A stretch of DNA of 64,000 bases from Pycnopodia helianthoides (lineage: Eukaryota; Echinodermata; Asteroidea; Forcipulatida; Asteriidae): contig CM063246.1 of assembly GCA_032158295.1 (NCBI GenBank), positions 62,001 to 126,000 on the forward strand. Reading direction: 5' to 3'. The position numbers and the translations under genes were made by a program. Positions 33,760 through 45,536 of this stretch are shown here, piece after piece; within the stretch, counting starts at the first letter, position 1, and every line of letters begins with the position of its first letter. The notes below the pieces were generated by a model. The model was not told the origin of the DNA and did no database searches. It saw nothing but the letters and a program-made list of their open reading frames with translations.

Positions 33760-35930
33760 TGAGCCTTGCAGACTCAAGCACGAGATGATGTTGGATAGAA
33801 TTTACACTGATGATTCGACGACAGAACGGTAAATGCCATCAAAAATGGCGCAGTGAAGTACTAAGCATTCTGGGTAATATTATTCTGAAAGAGAAAAACA
33901 ATCCGTGCATTCCATGGTCCGCGCGCGGTGAGTAGAACTACAATGCGATCGTTATGTGGAACCAGCGAGAAAAAGTACATACGCTTGGCTTGTGCATGCA
34001 GGCGGCGGGGGGGGGGGGGTGCCCGAACATGGGCAATCTTACTTTCTGGAAGCTCGTAGAAATAAAAACAACACTACATCTAAAGTATCTCCATTGCAAA
34101 GGACATTTCTAATACTTTCATTACATTTGACCATTAAACAAATATAAAAAACTGTTTCCTAAATGATCTCTGACGTTTCCTTTTGTCCCCTCCCCACCCT
34201 AGTACAACCATTATGCTAACACAGTGATCGCGCTTTTCGGTGGCTAAAGAGTGTATGCTAACCTTTGCATTATTTTATTCAGTAGTCGATGGCTCTTGTG
34301 ATTTCATTAGCCTTTCAGAAATGACATGTTAAGTATTCAAAAATCCATAAAAGCAATATGGGGAAAGGTTTGCATAATCCACTCAAACCATAGTCATGAT
34401 GACAAGCATGAAAATCATGCTTGTTGTGAAGACACTTTGTGCATTATTTCATATAGGGCCTACATCTATTCACTCGCGTGCCAGGCCGGTATAGTCTAAT
34501 ACTAACAGTATACCGGTACCTCAAGAAGACCACGCCCACGGTGCCGTAGCCGGGGGCACGCTCACCTGACACCCCCCCCCCCCCTTAGTTCCAGTGAATC
34601 CACCCTGTTCCCCCATAAATTAATACTAATAGTGCCTCATCCCAAAGAAATTAGTATTTAAGAAAGCTCGCCCCAACCCCGCTGAAAAGCCATGCCCCCC
34701 ATGTGCCCCACGGCCCAACTAATAAAAAAGTCCCGCACCACTGCCGCACGGGGTTCAAATAAATATAATTGTTCCCATAAACATGTCGCAATAATGCAGT
34801 GAGACACCCTACGAGAGGGACGGATGCATCATCAATCCAACCATTTTTTTGGTAAGGTCACGACATCGGAATAATATTGGTCACGACGTATGTTGCTTTA
34901 TAGACTACTAATGGAAAGTTCCTGAACGCTTGAAAAAAACAATGATGCGTATAATACAACATCTTTTATGTACTTATACCTCAAAATCCTTTTCGTGCAT
35001 TCACTCCAACCGACGGCGGATCACGAAGTCCCAGATTTCAGATAGGTGAGATCGCCTACCCAAACCTTTTATAATAAACTAGTGAGTCACTAACAAGTGG
35101 CTTTGCTTACAAATTAGCGATCTTGAGCAACTCAGTGCTTTTCCTGGCAGGCAAGATACGACACTGGTTACATGATTAGAAATATTACTTATTGTGTCTT
35201 CACCACGAAATTCAAAAATTGTACGGAAGTAACAACTGAACAGGTTTGAAACATAGTGTAAGGTTGTGATTATGTGGGCTCTGCCACTGACCACTGCGTA
35301 CAAATTGTGCCTGCATGAAGTCTAGGCTCTGTGGCGCTTTTTTTTTTCTCTCTCTCAACATGCGATGTCGTACGGAGCTTTTAAAGGGACATAAAACAAA
35401 GTGAAAGAAAACAAAATTGAAGAAAAATTTTCTTTCAAACGAAGATTTTCCCGCGATTATTATTTTTGTTTCACTTTTGTCCGTTTCAAATAGCTCCTTA
35501 TGTCGTGAGGGGTAAGGCCTAAAAGTCTAATTACAGCGACTTGTCACGCTGGTCGACGCCAGAATCTCTCCAAACTTTGTCTTTGAACAGGGCGCCCTCT
35601 GCTGATGTGGCGAGGGGTTTCAGATACACGCTAACTGCACGGCATTTTTCACCTGGGCTGGTATCTGCACACCTTCGAGCAAATGTAGAGTACTGTCTGT
35701 TACCAAATGGAACTCGTATCCGACGTGCATGAGTGGGATTTCAATTACAGAAATCAATAAAACCATATCTTGCAGTCTTGCAACCTTTCAATTCAAGGTA
35801 GTCCCTTGGGGAACGTTATGGTGGTCAGGCCATGAACGAATTGTCCTCCTCTATTTCATTATACGTGTATAGGTAAGCTCATTATGTTGGCAAATTGTTT
35901 ACTTTGTTCCCTTCACACGCTTGTAAAATA
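33760..35930. other. LSM14 upstream region, no gene seen
   Basis: Contains the probable LSM14 promoter just above 33750, G- and C-homopolymer runs near 34008 and 34570, and no open frame that looks protein-like. Confidence 0.5.
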
Positions 35931-36811
35931 GAGGGTCCAAGGTTGAATTCAGTTTTGTGATCCACTCATTTCCAGTAGATAGAGTCCTTATGAAAATGAG
36001 GAAACAAAATTACAAGTCTCTAACCTCACCTTCAAATGGTGTAAAATGCCACTGTTTTTGATACCCTTCAAGTATTTTTATTTTTGACTAAGTCCAAAAA
36101 CCTTCGATAACGTCACATTTCAAATAATGGTCTGTATGCTCTCTTTTTTGTGTACAGATAATTTTCAGTTCATTTCTGAATTTCTATTATTTGAATCTAT
36201 ATCACGCTCTCTCCAGGACTGTTCGAGGGCGCAATAAAAACACCAGTTAGAAAATTACACTAGAAAAAGTTTAAACGAAAATACATCCAGTAAAAATAAG
36301 CAGAGTTTAAATAAAAAGTCTAAAATACAAACAATGTAGGCCTACATGAACACTGTCCCCAATACTGTCTAAAAAGATTCAAACTTGGTACACACAGTGT
36401 ACTAGCATTTAAAAAGTACACATTCAATGAAACATAAACCATGCTATAAAACCGAAATATTAACTAACTGCAAATCACAAAAAGGCTTCCCTAAACAGGA
36501 CCGTTTTAAGATTTAAAAATACTTTGTGAGTGCAATTTTACGAGATGGCAATATTCCATAAATTATAATGTGCCGCTGAATAAAAAGCATGGTTTCCTAA
36601 CGTAGCCAGCACTTTGCCCTTTGGATATTCTGAAAAAAAGTTGATGATATTCAATCAGTACGGCATTGAATTTGAAATTGTACACCATTTTAAAGTGAGG
36701 TTAGAGACTAAGTCTTGTAATTTTCCACACTATCTTGAGGACTTCTAGGGGCCTATCTATTTGGAAAATGAATGCATCACAAAACTGAATTCGACCTTGG
36801 AGACTCTCAGA
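35931..36811. mobile_element. MITE with CCAAGGTTGAATTCAGTTTT ends
   Basis: Left GGTCCAAGGTTGAATTCAGT and right ACTGAATTCGACCTTGGAGA are inverted; TCTCTAACCTCACCTTCAAA pairs with TTTAAAGTGAGGTTAGAGA. Relatives are at 58100-58330 and 61500-61950. Confidence 0.75.
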
Positions 36812-37574
36812 GACACATTATAAGGGGAACCCACAGTACCAACATTTATCCGCATACTCGCGAGACTTACACAGTTCACACGGGTTTTCCCATCTATTGA
36901 TCACAACTACATCCGACCGAGTGACCCGTGAATTAATCTGAGATACAAGAAAAGACACATGAACTGCAAAGAAAAAACTCAAAATCGGGTGGTAAGAGGC
37001 CTCTCGTTTCGATAAAAATATCCAATTAAATTCAAGTTTTATTTCTTCGTTATAAGTTATATAATGTTATTTATAGTTTACAAAATGTCAGACTGTTTAA
37101 AAAAAAAAAATTATCACCCACTTTTGATGATAGATGATCATCAAGTATTATATTCTTCTGTAATCCCTCCACGAGGGCCCCCAGCCGAAAATACTCTACG
37201 AATATTGGCGCATTTGAGTGCATTGTCGCAGAATAACAACCACGTGGTAAAATCGGGGCTATTCTATTTTACGAGGCGAGGCCGAGTGAAAGGGAAAAGC
37301 TATATTTTACCTCGTGAAAATATTCTTCGACAATGCGCGAACGAAATGCATTCAATGTTTTGTTTTATGTAACCGTAAAGAAAGATCCTTGTCATAACAA
37401 AATAATAAATAATAATACAAAACAAACACACAAAATAGATTCGGAAACTCGACCACCTGTCGCACTCTGAAACTTAAAAGCCTCTTCTAAACAACGTGGA
37501 CAACTCCGTGAAGACAACAACCTTTAGTCCCCCGTGACGTATGACCTCGTCTTGTTGGGACGAATGGTCGGGGG

Positions 37575-40500
37575 AAAGGTAGTCTTGGTTCCAAGACCAT
37601 TGGTGTTTGCTCGGTACACACAATCAGTACCAACTTTCGGGTGTATACACTGTGCAAGGGCGTCGATTGCTACTGAAAAGTAGGGGGGACGGGCGAGTAA
37701 GTCATGAACAATTTTTCGTTTTTCTTTTGTTTTAACTGACATTTTGTTTGTGTGTAGGGGAAAAGTGAATCATACATGTAGCCTTGTGTAAACAGACCAT
37801 AAGACTAGTGTGCCCGCAAAAAACATTTTGATGGTTTTGTATACAAGCATCATACAGAGTGGTTTTTAGAGGACTAGCACAAAAAATAGTAGTACCGGAG
37901 CTCACTCAAAGTGTTCAAAAAGCTATAATTTATAAAATTCTTCCCTTGTTAATGGAGAATCATGTATGGAAACAAAAGCTTTAAAGGAACATTACACTAA
38001 TTGGTTTTTCTAACAAAACATCTGCTGGCAGTGTAAGCACTTTATGTAATCCACCATATACATAAACTGACAAACCTGTTTGAGATCGATCGGCCATCTG
38101 GGTCACGAGAAAATAGTGAAAAACCGATTACACATGAAATCATATAGATTCAACAAATGAATAAAACGCTCACTGAGCAATAAACTCCAATCGGAAAATT
38201 AGTTTATTCATTTCTCATCAATTTATGGCATTTCAGACAGAAATATTTTAAGGGATGTTTTCTACTATCATCATCATTAGACTTTGTAAGTTTTATGTAA
38301 ATATGTGATCAAAAAGTATATTTTACAAGTTTTTTCTTACCAATTCTGTAACGTTCCTAGGCGATATGTGTAGTTCTTAAGAGGGAAGGGGGTTTGTGGT
38401 TAAGTTAAAGGGCAAAACCAGAAGGGGAACAGGTGTTGGTAGGGGTGGAGTCTGGAAAGGATGGTTTGTGTGAAGAGGAGACTGCTAAAATAAACTTGAG
38501 TGAAATGCACCGTTGAGCGGGAAATTCGGAACCAGATTCGGTGCTAGCAAAGATAGATTGGCAGCCAGAGGAAGTGAAGGGAAGACACATGTCGGTGTCA
38601 CTGAAAAAAATATCCATTTTAATGTGCTTCCGGAGTCCGGTGTTTATCGTGTGTCTTCGAAAAAACACTGCTTCTTCGACAAATCGTGTCATGGCCCAAA
38701 ATGCACTACATTTTGTGCATTGTGTAACAAGGTATGTAAGCGGAATTTTGGCGTTTATGTCTTGGACGAAACTTGTCGGTTATTGTCTGTATTATAGAAA
38801 TGGAAATAGGCCAAAAATACCATTCTGCGCGTGGTTCATCAGAGCCAAATAAGAAAATGAAGAAAACATTTTTCCGTTTAATGTTCAATATTCTTTTATT
38901 TTAACAAAAATTGAAATGAAATATTGAATCAAGGAAAAATTGAACGAAATATTGAATCAAGGAAATGGTGTATATTTTTATATTTTGTTGCATATTTCTG
39001 ATGAACAGTCAATCAAAAAGTGGGGGGGGGGACATCTGATATGCTGTCCCCCCAGTCTAAAAAGTGGGGGGGGGGGGAGACACATGCCCCCCCCCCCACT
39101 TTTTAGACTGGGGGGACAGCATATCAGATGTCCCCCCCCCCCCACTTTTTGATTGACTGTTCATCAGAAATATGCAACAAAATATAAAAATATACACCAT
39201 TTCCTTGATTCAATATTTCATTATAAATTTTTAAACGGTAAAATGTTTTCTTATTTTGCTCTGATGGACCACGCACAGAATGATATTTTGGGCCTATTTC
39301 CATTTCTATAATACAGACATTAACCGACAAGTTTCGTCCAAGACATAAACTCCAAAATCCCGCTTACAAACCTTGTTTGCATTCAAGTTACGCGTCATTT
39401 GTGTATGCTATAATGTACGGTACATGATCCCTCCACAAAGAAAGTCTGTGTGTGCGCGCACGTGTTTGTTACAATCGCACAATGCACAAAATGTAGTGCA
39501 GTTTGGGCCATGTGGAAGAAGCAGTGTTTTTTCGAAGACACACGATAAACGCCGGACTCCCGAATCACATTAAAATGGATATTATAAAATTCTTTTCAGT
39601 GGCTACGTTCCAACAAAAACAAAAGTTCTTTTTAGCGAGTTCCAACAACCCCTTCCCCTTCCAACCCCCCCCCCCGCCCTTAAAAAAAAAACACCTCTCT
39701 TTCATGCACGTGGTTACATAAAAACATCAAAAATTAGCTCTGTTCTAACCATTGCCTTGAGTACTTGGATAACGGAGACACTTGTCGTCCACCAAAAAGC
39801 AACATCCAAACAGTCAGGTTTTGATTTACTACCAGAGACCACACCGACATGTGCCTTCCCTTCACTCCCTCTAGCTGCCAATCTATCTTTGCTAGCACCG
39901 GATCTGGTTCCGAAATTCCTGCTCCATGGTGCATTTCACTCAAGTTTATTTTGGCAGTCTCCTCTTCACACAAACCATCCTTTCCAGACCCCACCCCCTA
40001 CCAACACCTGTTCCCCTTCTGGTTTTGCCCTTTAACTTAACCACAACCCCCATCGCCTCATACGTTCTTTAAAGCTTTAGTTTCCATACATGATTCTCCA
40101 TTAAAAGGGAAGATTTTAATAATTTACTATAACTAAAGCTTTTTGAACACTTTGAGTGAGCTCCGGTACTACTATTTTTTGTGCTAGTCCTCTAAAAACA
40201 CTCTATATAATGCTTATATACAACACCATCAAAATGTTTTTTTGTGGGCACACTAGTCTCATCTTAATGGTCTGTTTACACAAGGTTACATGTATGATTC
40301 ACTTTTCCCCTACACACACAAAAAAATCAATTAAAACAAAAGAAAAACGACAAATTGTTCATGACTTGCTCGCCCGTCCCCCCTACTTTTCAGTAGCAAT
40401 CGACGCCCTTGGTGACTAGTGTTATTTTCCGACTCACCGACATCTGGATCTCACCAAGATCCAGGGAACAAAATTACAAAGCGTCTCTATGTTTATTCAT

Positions 40501-40600
40501 TACAAACGTGCACAGTGTATACACCCGAACGTTGGTACTGATTGTGTGTACCGAGCAAACACCAATGGTCTTGGAACCAAGACTAGGGGAAAGGTTATTT
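37575..40600. repeat. 3-kb inverted duplication with a poly(G)/poly(C) centre
   Basis: Arms about 37575-39070 and 39080-40600 are inverted copies (CTTGGTTCCAAGACCATTGG pairs with CCAATGGTCTTGGAACCAAG). The centre, 38995-39170, is a near-perfect palindrome with long G and C runs. The arms differ by a MITE (37981-38358, left only) and by inserts of about 100 bp in the right arm (about 39377-39478 and 40407-40508). I recognise no gene in either arm. Confidence 0.9.
37981..38358. mobile_element. AGGAACATTAC-family MITE, copy 2 (opposite orientation)
   Basis: The reverse complement of the element at 19404-19800 with about 378 bp. It sits in the left arm of the inverted duplication 37575-40600 and is absent from the matching place in the right arm (near 40067). 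Confidence 0.9.
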
Positions 40601-41309
40601 TGGAAACTACGCTGGAAGCGTCTGAAGCGTCCTATAATTATCCATATTGGACCCTTATATTCAATTTTGGAGCGTTGCGGCAGTACATCGCAAAGTAAAG
40701 GCTGACACGAGACGCATGTCCCACCAATCAAATGTCAAGGAACTGTGTAGGTGGTATATAAAGCTTTGCATACTTCTGGAGCCTTTTGATATTGCTATTG
40801 TATACGATGTCCAAACGCTGGGTTGTAAACAGTTTGACAATTTAAAAACTAACCCTTTTTTGTATTAAAATAGATGCTGTCATTTCATACTTAATAAATG
40901 GTGTACCAGTGAGGCTAGGTGGATGGCTATCCCTTTATTTTCATATTAATACAAAATAATATTGCATTTATCACAATGGATCATAGTTTATCGAAAGTGA
41001 GAAGATTTATTAAGGCAAACGTATTTTGCAGATTGACAGTATACTAATATACTTTATATTTAAAAATCTTTCCAAACCAGAACACAACTTTTCAAAATAT
41101 CCATATATTACAATACCATCTAAACATCAACAATGTAATGGATTGTTACTGTACCCGGTGCACTTGACATATTTGTATTTGCTTAACTAAATAGACTAAT
41201 GTTTATCAATGAAAAAATAATTTTAAATGTTGTCAATGTGATATTACTATATAGTGGAATAATTATTATAGATATCATGTGTACTTGGTTTATACTAAAG
41301 GTGCTTTCT

Positions 41310-41475
41310 AAAAACTCTCAGGCCAAAGTTGACATGGACCTCGGGTCCTAGGGAGCTTGCTGACCTTATTTTGGGTCAGGCTGACCTGGAAGCTGGTTAA
41401 AAATGGAATCCTAGTTCGGATTCTGTGTCAGTTTGACCAATTTCTTAGTAATTTTGACGTACCAGATTCCAGGTG
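41310..41475. mobile_element. GACCCGG-type MITE, diverged copy
   Basis: GACCTCGGGTCCTAGGGAGC, TTGGGTCAGGCTGACCTGGA and ATTCTGTGTCAGTTTGACC match the family at 52607-52800. Confidence 0.55.
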
Positions 41476-41568
41476 TGTGTAGAACTATACAGCTAACAAT
41501 CGTTGGCGCATAACTTTCGGTTTGAAGTCTCTGGCCAAATTGTCCACTTTAAGCGCCGATGCATGATG

Positions 41569-42825
41569 TTAAAGAGCGGTTACAGGATGCTCTCAATATT
41601 TTTACTATTACCTTTTTATGGCCGAATAGACATCGTAGATACCGTTTAATAACCATTTTAAACTTAAAATTTGCATTTAGTAATAAAGAATTCAAGTAAA
41701 AAATGCACCACTCCGCGCGGCTTTTTCAGCCGAGAGTCAAAAACTACTTATCTATGATAATGATATGCATATGACCCCCTGACGTCACCAGCGGCTAAAA
41801 ACTCACGGTTAGCAATATAAACACACACATAAATGTCTCTTCGCTTGGAAAACAAAACAAAATCAAGAAGAAACCAATCTTATATCACAGTTAAATACTC
41901 TTTCTGTCCATCCAGACTATCCTAAATCGTGTCATTGTAAAATGAAGCCTACACGTTGGGTAGTTTTTCCCACCATAAACGAAGGTAACATTTCCCATGA
42001 ACTGAGCCCCGAAGACCATGAGCGTGCGGACCAGTGCTGCTGCACATGTATACGGTTTGAACGTGTGCACCAGCGATGATTATTGCAATGTCATGAGAAT
42101 ACTGGAGCATGCGCAGAAACGTCAAGAAAGAAAGCGTTGTGTAGGGGCCTCCCCGTGATAATGCGGTCTGCGTTGTTCTAGACTTGATTCAAGTCCCTTT
42201 CTCTTGCGAGGTCCCCAACACACATACGCGCCAGCATGCAGCCACAGTACAAACATATACTACCAGTGCGCCCTCACCGACAAAATGTAGCTATTGTGGT
42301 GGCGATCCCGCGTGCGGAACAGGTTGGTGAATGCAGAGCATCACAAAACAATAGTTTTCTGGGGATGGCATGGGATTGGGACTTGAGTCAAGTCTAGCGT
42401 TGTTCATGCTTCGCGCGGCACTTTTCGAGTGAATTCTTGCCGTGTGTGTGAACGAAAATCCCCAAATCATAAATCCGTTGTAAATTGGCTTGCTGATCAA
42501 TGCCTGTTGGATCGTCCTTTAAATAGTCACATTTGCGGCCGTATTAATTGCAAATGGCGTGTATTTGCGTTAGCTCAGTACATTCATATAGGCAGGTCCA
42601 AACTTCTTAGCCGCCGGTGACGTCATGAGTCCTTCGTCGCGGGGGTTTGTTTGACCTCGCGTTTTCAGATTTTGGGCTGGGAGTGTTTCGAGGAAAACAC
42701 ATTTTTACAATGTTTTGGCGTGAGGTAAGGGACTCATTATAATTTTTTTCTATTTACTGTGGACTCCATCTATTGGAAAAATGTAAAAACTATATATTTC
42801 AGAGCATCCTGTAACCGCTCTTTAA
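41569..42825. mobile_element. 1.26-kb TTAA-flanked element
   Basis: Ends TTAAAGAGCGGTTACAGGAT and ATCCTGTAACCGCTCTTTAA are perfect inverted repeats of 20 bases or more. It has internal inverted segments (ACTTGATTCAAGTC / GACTTGAGTCAAGTC) but no convincing ORF. Confidence 0.88.
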
Positions 42826-43637
42826 ATTTTGAATGGGATAATTAACAATCAATAGTTTTTCAAGTATAGTTTTGTTTGCTCGTCAAAGTTCCCAAAACTT
42901 AACAACTGTAAATGCACACGAAAAACAAACAAACAAAACAAGCAAACAACCAACCCAACTAACTAACAACACAGGAGATAACTGAACTGGATGCGAACCC
43001 ATTAGCGGTGTTTAGGCGGAAACTCTAAAAGGGAACCAGCAGACAAAACCTCATCCGATTTTGTCAGTGTGGAACTTTGTGTGACCAGAATAAATAATGA
43101 GGTCATCAGGCGACGTTTCGTCTACCGGTTACTCTTTAAAATTGACTGTTAGCGGTCCTTACCAAAACTAATAGGCTATTACGTCTGGCCTCGTAATCGA
43201 AACAGACGTTATTAACAGTCGCCCAAATGCTCCCATGTTTTCCTTCCCAGGGACGGCTAAACATAACACACTGAGTTTGGGGTTGAGGTTGTAATTAAGT
43301 GAATTTTTCTGTTTTATTCTGATGATGTCGATGTGGTGCTAATTGTCTGGTGCTGGTTGATCATTAAGATAAATCGTCTCCGAGTTTCGTGATCGTTATT
43401 TGCATAACACTGAATATCCATGTCAATGTTGAGAAGTAGATGTAGGCCATGAAGCCTAGCTGTCATAACTTGTGCAATCATGTTTTGTTGTTACTTGCAT
43501 AACTATATCACTTAGAGTAATAGTTGTTGCGAATTGGTTTTGCGTAATTGGTACAAGTTACTTCGTTTGTAATGTTACATTACTGGTAAGTTCTATTTAA
43601 AAATTTCAAAGGAAATACGTTGATCTATGACTATTGG

Positions 43638-44345
43638 TATAGACTGTGCAAGTCTCGCGCTCATTCGAACTTCTGGGACCATAGTGGTCCCAACCATATG
43701 GAGTTTTACGCGGGCGAGATTTTGTTTCGTCAGTTATTTTAGTTTAACGTAGTTTATGAATATGAAAATTATATATGTTGTTGGGAATGTAATACTTAGT
43801 GATAACAAAATATGAAAGTAAAATCAATTCAACAATATTACGAAGAAATCCCGATAATTAAACTTGACCTCAGCTTCCGGTTACTGCACATAATTAAGAA
43901 TTTTGTGCTCACCTCGGATAACAAAACTTATGTAAACGCTTGTTTTGGATGCGCGATGATAATTGCCAGATGCTGTAATTGCAACGCCAGGCCTTCTCAT
44001 TGCAGAGTGGTTGTTGAGGCGTCAGCGTCCTTTATAAACTGCGCCAAGCGTTAATTTGACGCCGGTGTGACCTTCGCGAATCCGCGTAAGGTGTTTTTAA
44101 AAGGGTTAAGATCAAATAAGCATCCTTGTCCCAGAGTTTAATTATTTTTAATAATAATTAACACATTATTTGTGTATTTATTATAAAAGCTAAAACTAAT
44201 TTTATAAAAATTGTACTGAGTATTTTTGTTGTTCAGATGTTGTCATTAGATATAATTTAAAACACAGATTTGATTTCAGAAAAAGATATGTTCTTCGTTT
44301 GACGTATTTTCTCGTTCCGATAACGCGCGAGACTTGCACAGTCTA
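43638..44345. mobile_element. MITE with TATAGACTGTGCAAGTCTCG ends, long copy
   Basis: Left TATAGACTGTGCAAGTCTCG and right CGAGACTTGCACAGTCTA. A short version is at 53290-53423. The interior carries AT-rich, non-coding DNA. Confidence 0.8.
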
Positions 44346-44566
44346 TTTTGTGTTGCTATCGTTACTGTTGCTATCAATAAAATACTCTCCTAGCATTTGC
44401 ATAAGTTTTGGTCAGAGGTTTATGAGGCTGTTATAAATATTAATGTACATATTTTATTATTGATATTCGTCTTACGTCGTCGTCGTGATTGTTGTCATCG
44501 TCGTTGACGTCATCGTGAAAGACAAGTAGGCTTAGCAACCAATCTTCTGCTATTTTAGCTCTCTGT

Positions 44567-45408
44567 ACCAGGTGTAACATTATCAGCAGGCATAATTCCT
44601 GACGGGCCAGTACCAGATGTAACATTATCAGCAGGCGTAATTCCTAACGGGCCTGTACCAGATGTAACATTTTCAGCAGACGTAATTCCTGACGGGCCTG
44701 TACCAGAGACAACATTTTCAGCAGCCGTAATTCCTGACGGGCCTGTACCAGAGACAACATTTTCAGCAGCCGTAATTCCTGACGGGCCTGTACCAGAGAC
44801 AACATTTTCAGCAGGCGTAATTCCTGACGGGCCTGTACCAGATGTAACATTTTCAGCAGGCGTAATTCCTGACGGGCCTGTACCAGAGAAATTTTCAGCA
44901 GGCGTAATTCCTGACGGGCCTGTACCAGATGAAACATTTTCAGCAGACGTAATTCCTGACGGGCCTGTACCAGAGACAACATTTTCAGCAGGCGTAATTC
45001 CTGACGGGCCTGTACCAGAGACAACATTTTCAGCAGACGTAATTCCTGACGGGCCTGTACCAGAGACAACATTTTCAGCAGCGTAATTCCTGACGGGCCT
45101 GTACCAGATGTAACATTTTCAGCAGGCGTAATTCCTGACGGGCCTGTACCAGATGAACATTTTCAGCAGGCGTAATTCCTGACGGGCCTGTACCAGATGT
45201 AACATTTTCAGCAGGCCGTTAAATTCCGCGTACTGAGGGCCTGTACCAGAGACAACATTTTCAGCAGGCGTAATTCCTGACGGGCCTGTACCAGAGACAA
45301 CATTTTAGTCAGCAGAGCCCGATAATTCCTGACGGGCCTGTACCAGAGACAACATTTTCAGCAGGCGTAATTCCTGACGGGCCTGTACCAACGCTTCTCA
45401 CGGCGTAT
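44567..45408 (-). repeat. 45-bp minisatellite, about 18 copies
   Basis: Unit on the plus strand runs GTAATTCCTGACGGGCCTGT, then ACCAGAGACAACATTTTCAG, then CAGGC. On the minus strand it reads as a 15-aa repeat PSGITPAENVVSGTG with variation at N-V-[VTS] and [PAS]-AEN. Copies at 44640-45075 are nearly all in register. Copies at 45080-45320 carry one-base losses and short insertions that break the frame. Confidence 0.9.
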
Positions 45409-45536
45409 CCTGCGCATGCTCTACTTTCTGTTCCTTCTCGAGGCTTAACATGGCACGTCTGCATCTTTTCATCATCGTGGAGAGTCATAGCCTCTTTGAT
45501 TGAGTCAAGAACTTTTTCCATTCTCGTCACTTCAGC
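45309..45536 (-). CDS. GPR158: GPR158-like tail exon entering a 45-bp repeat
   Basis: Acceptor CTAAAAG. AEVTRMEKVLDSIKEAMTLH could be the short coiled coil that follows TM7 in the family. It continues into 15-aa repeats of the type GTGPSGITPAENVVS. The frame is closed by a TGA at about 45309-45311, inside an irregular repeat copy with inserted bases. A possible donor (GCC|GTGAGA, near 45400) could instead end the exon before the repeats. Confidence 0.6.
   Translation of the reverse strand, partial: AEVTRMEKVLDSIKEAMTLHDDEKMQTCHVKPREGTESRACAGYAVRSVGTGPSGITPAENVVSGTGPSGIIGLC

Noticed and set aside
37575..40600. Assembly fold-back artefact
   Set aside because: The arms differ by a complete MITE and two inserts of about 100 bp plus point changes, which a folded read would not give; still worth a long-read check.
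42291..42620. Two short ORFs in the 1.26-kb TTAA-flanked element
   Set aside because: They are short, on opposite strands and without any recognisable transposase motif.
44644..45072. 142-aa minus-strand ORF of LVQARQELRLLK repeats
   Set aside because: It is the wrong frame of the 45-bp minisatellite; the frame continuous with the upstream GPR158-like exon reads PSGITPAENVVS.
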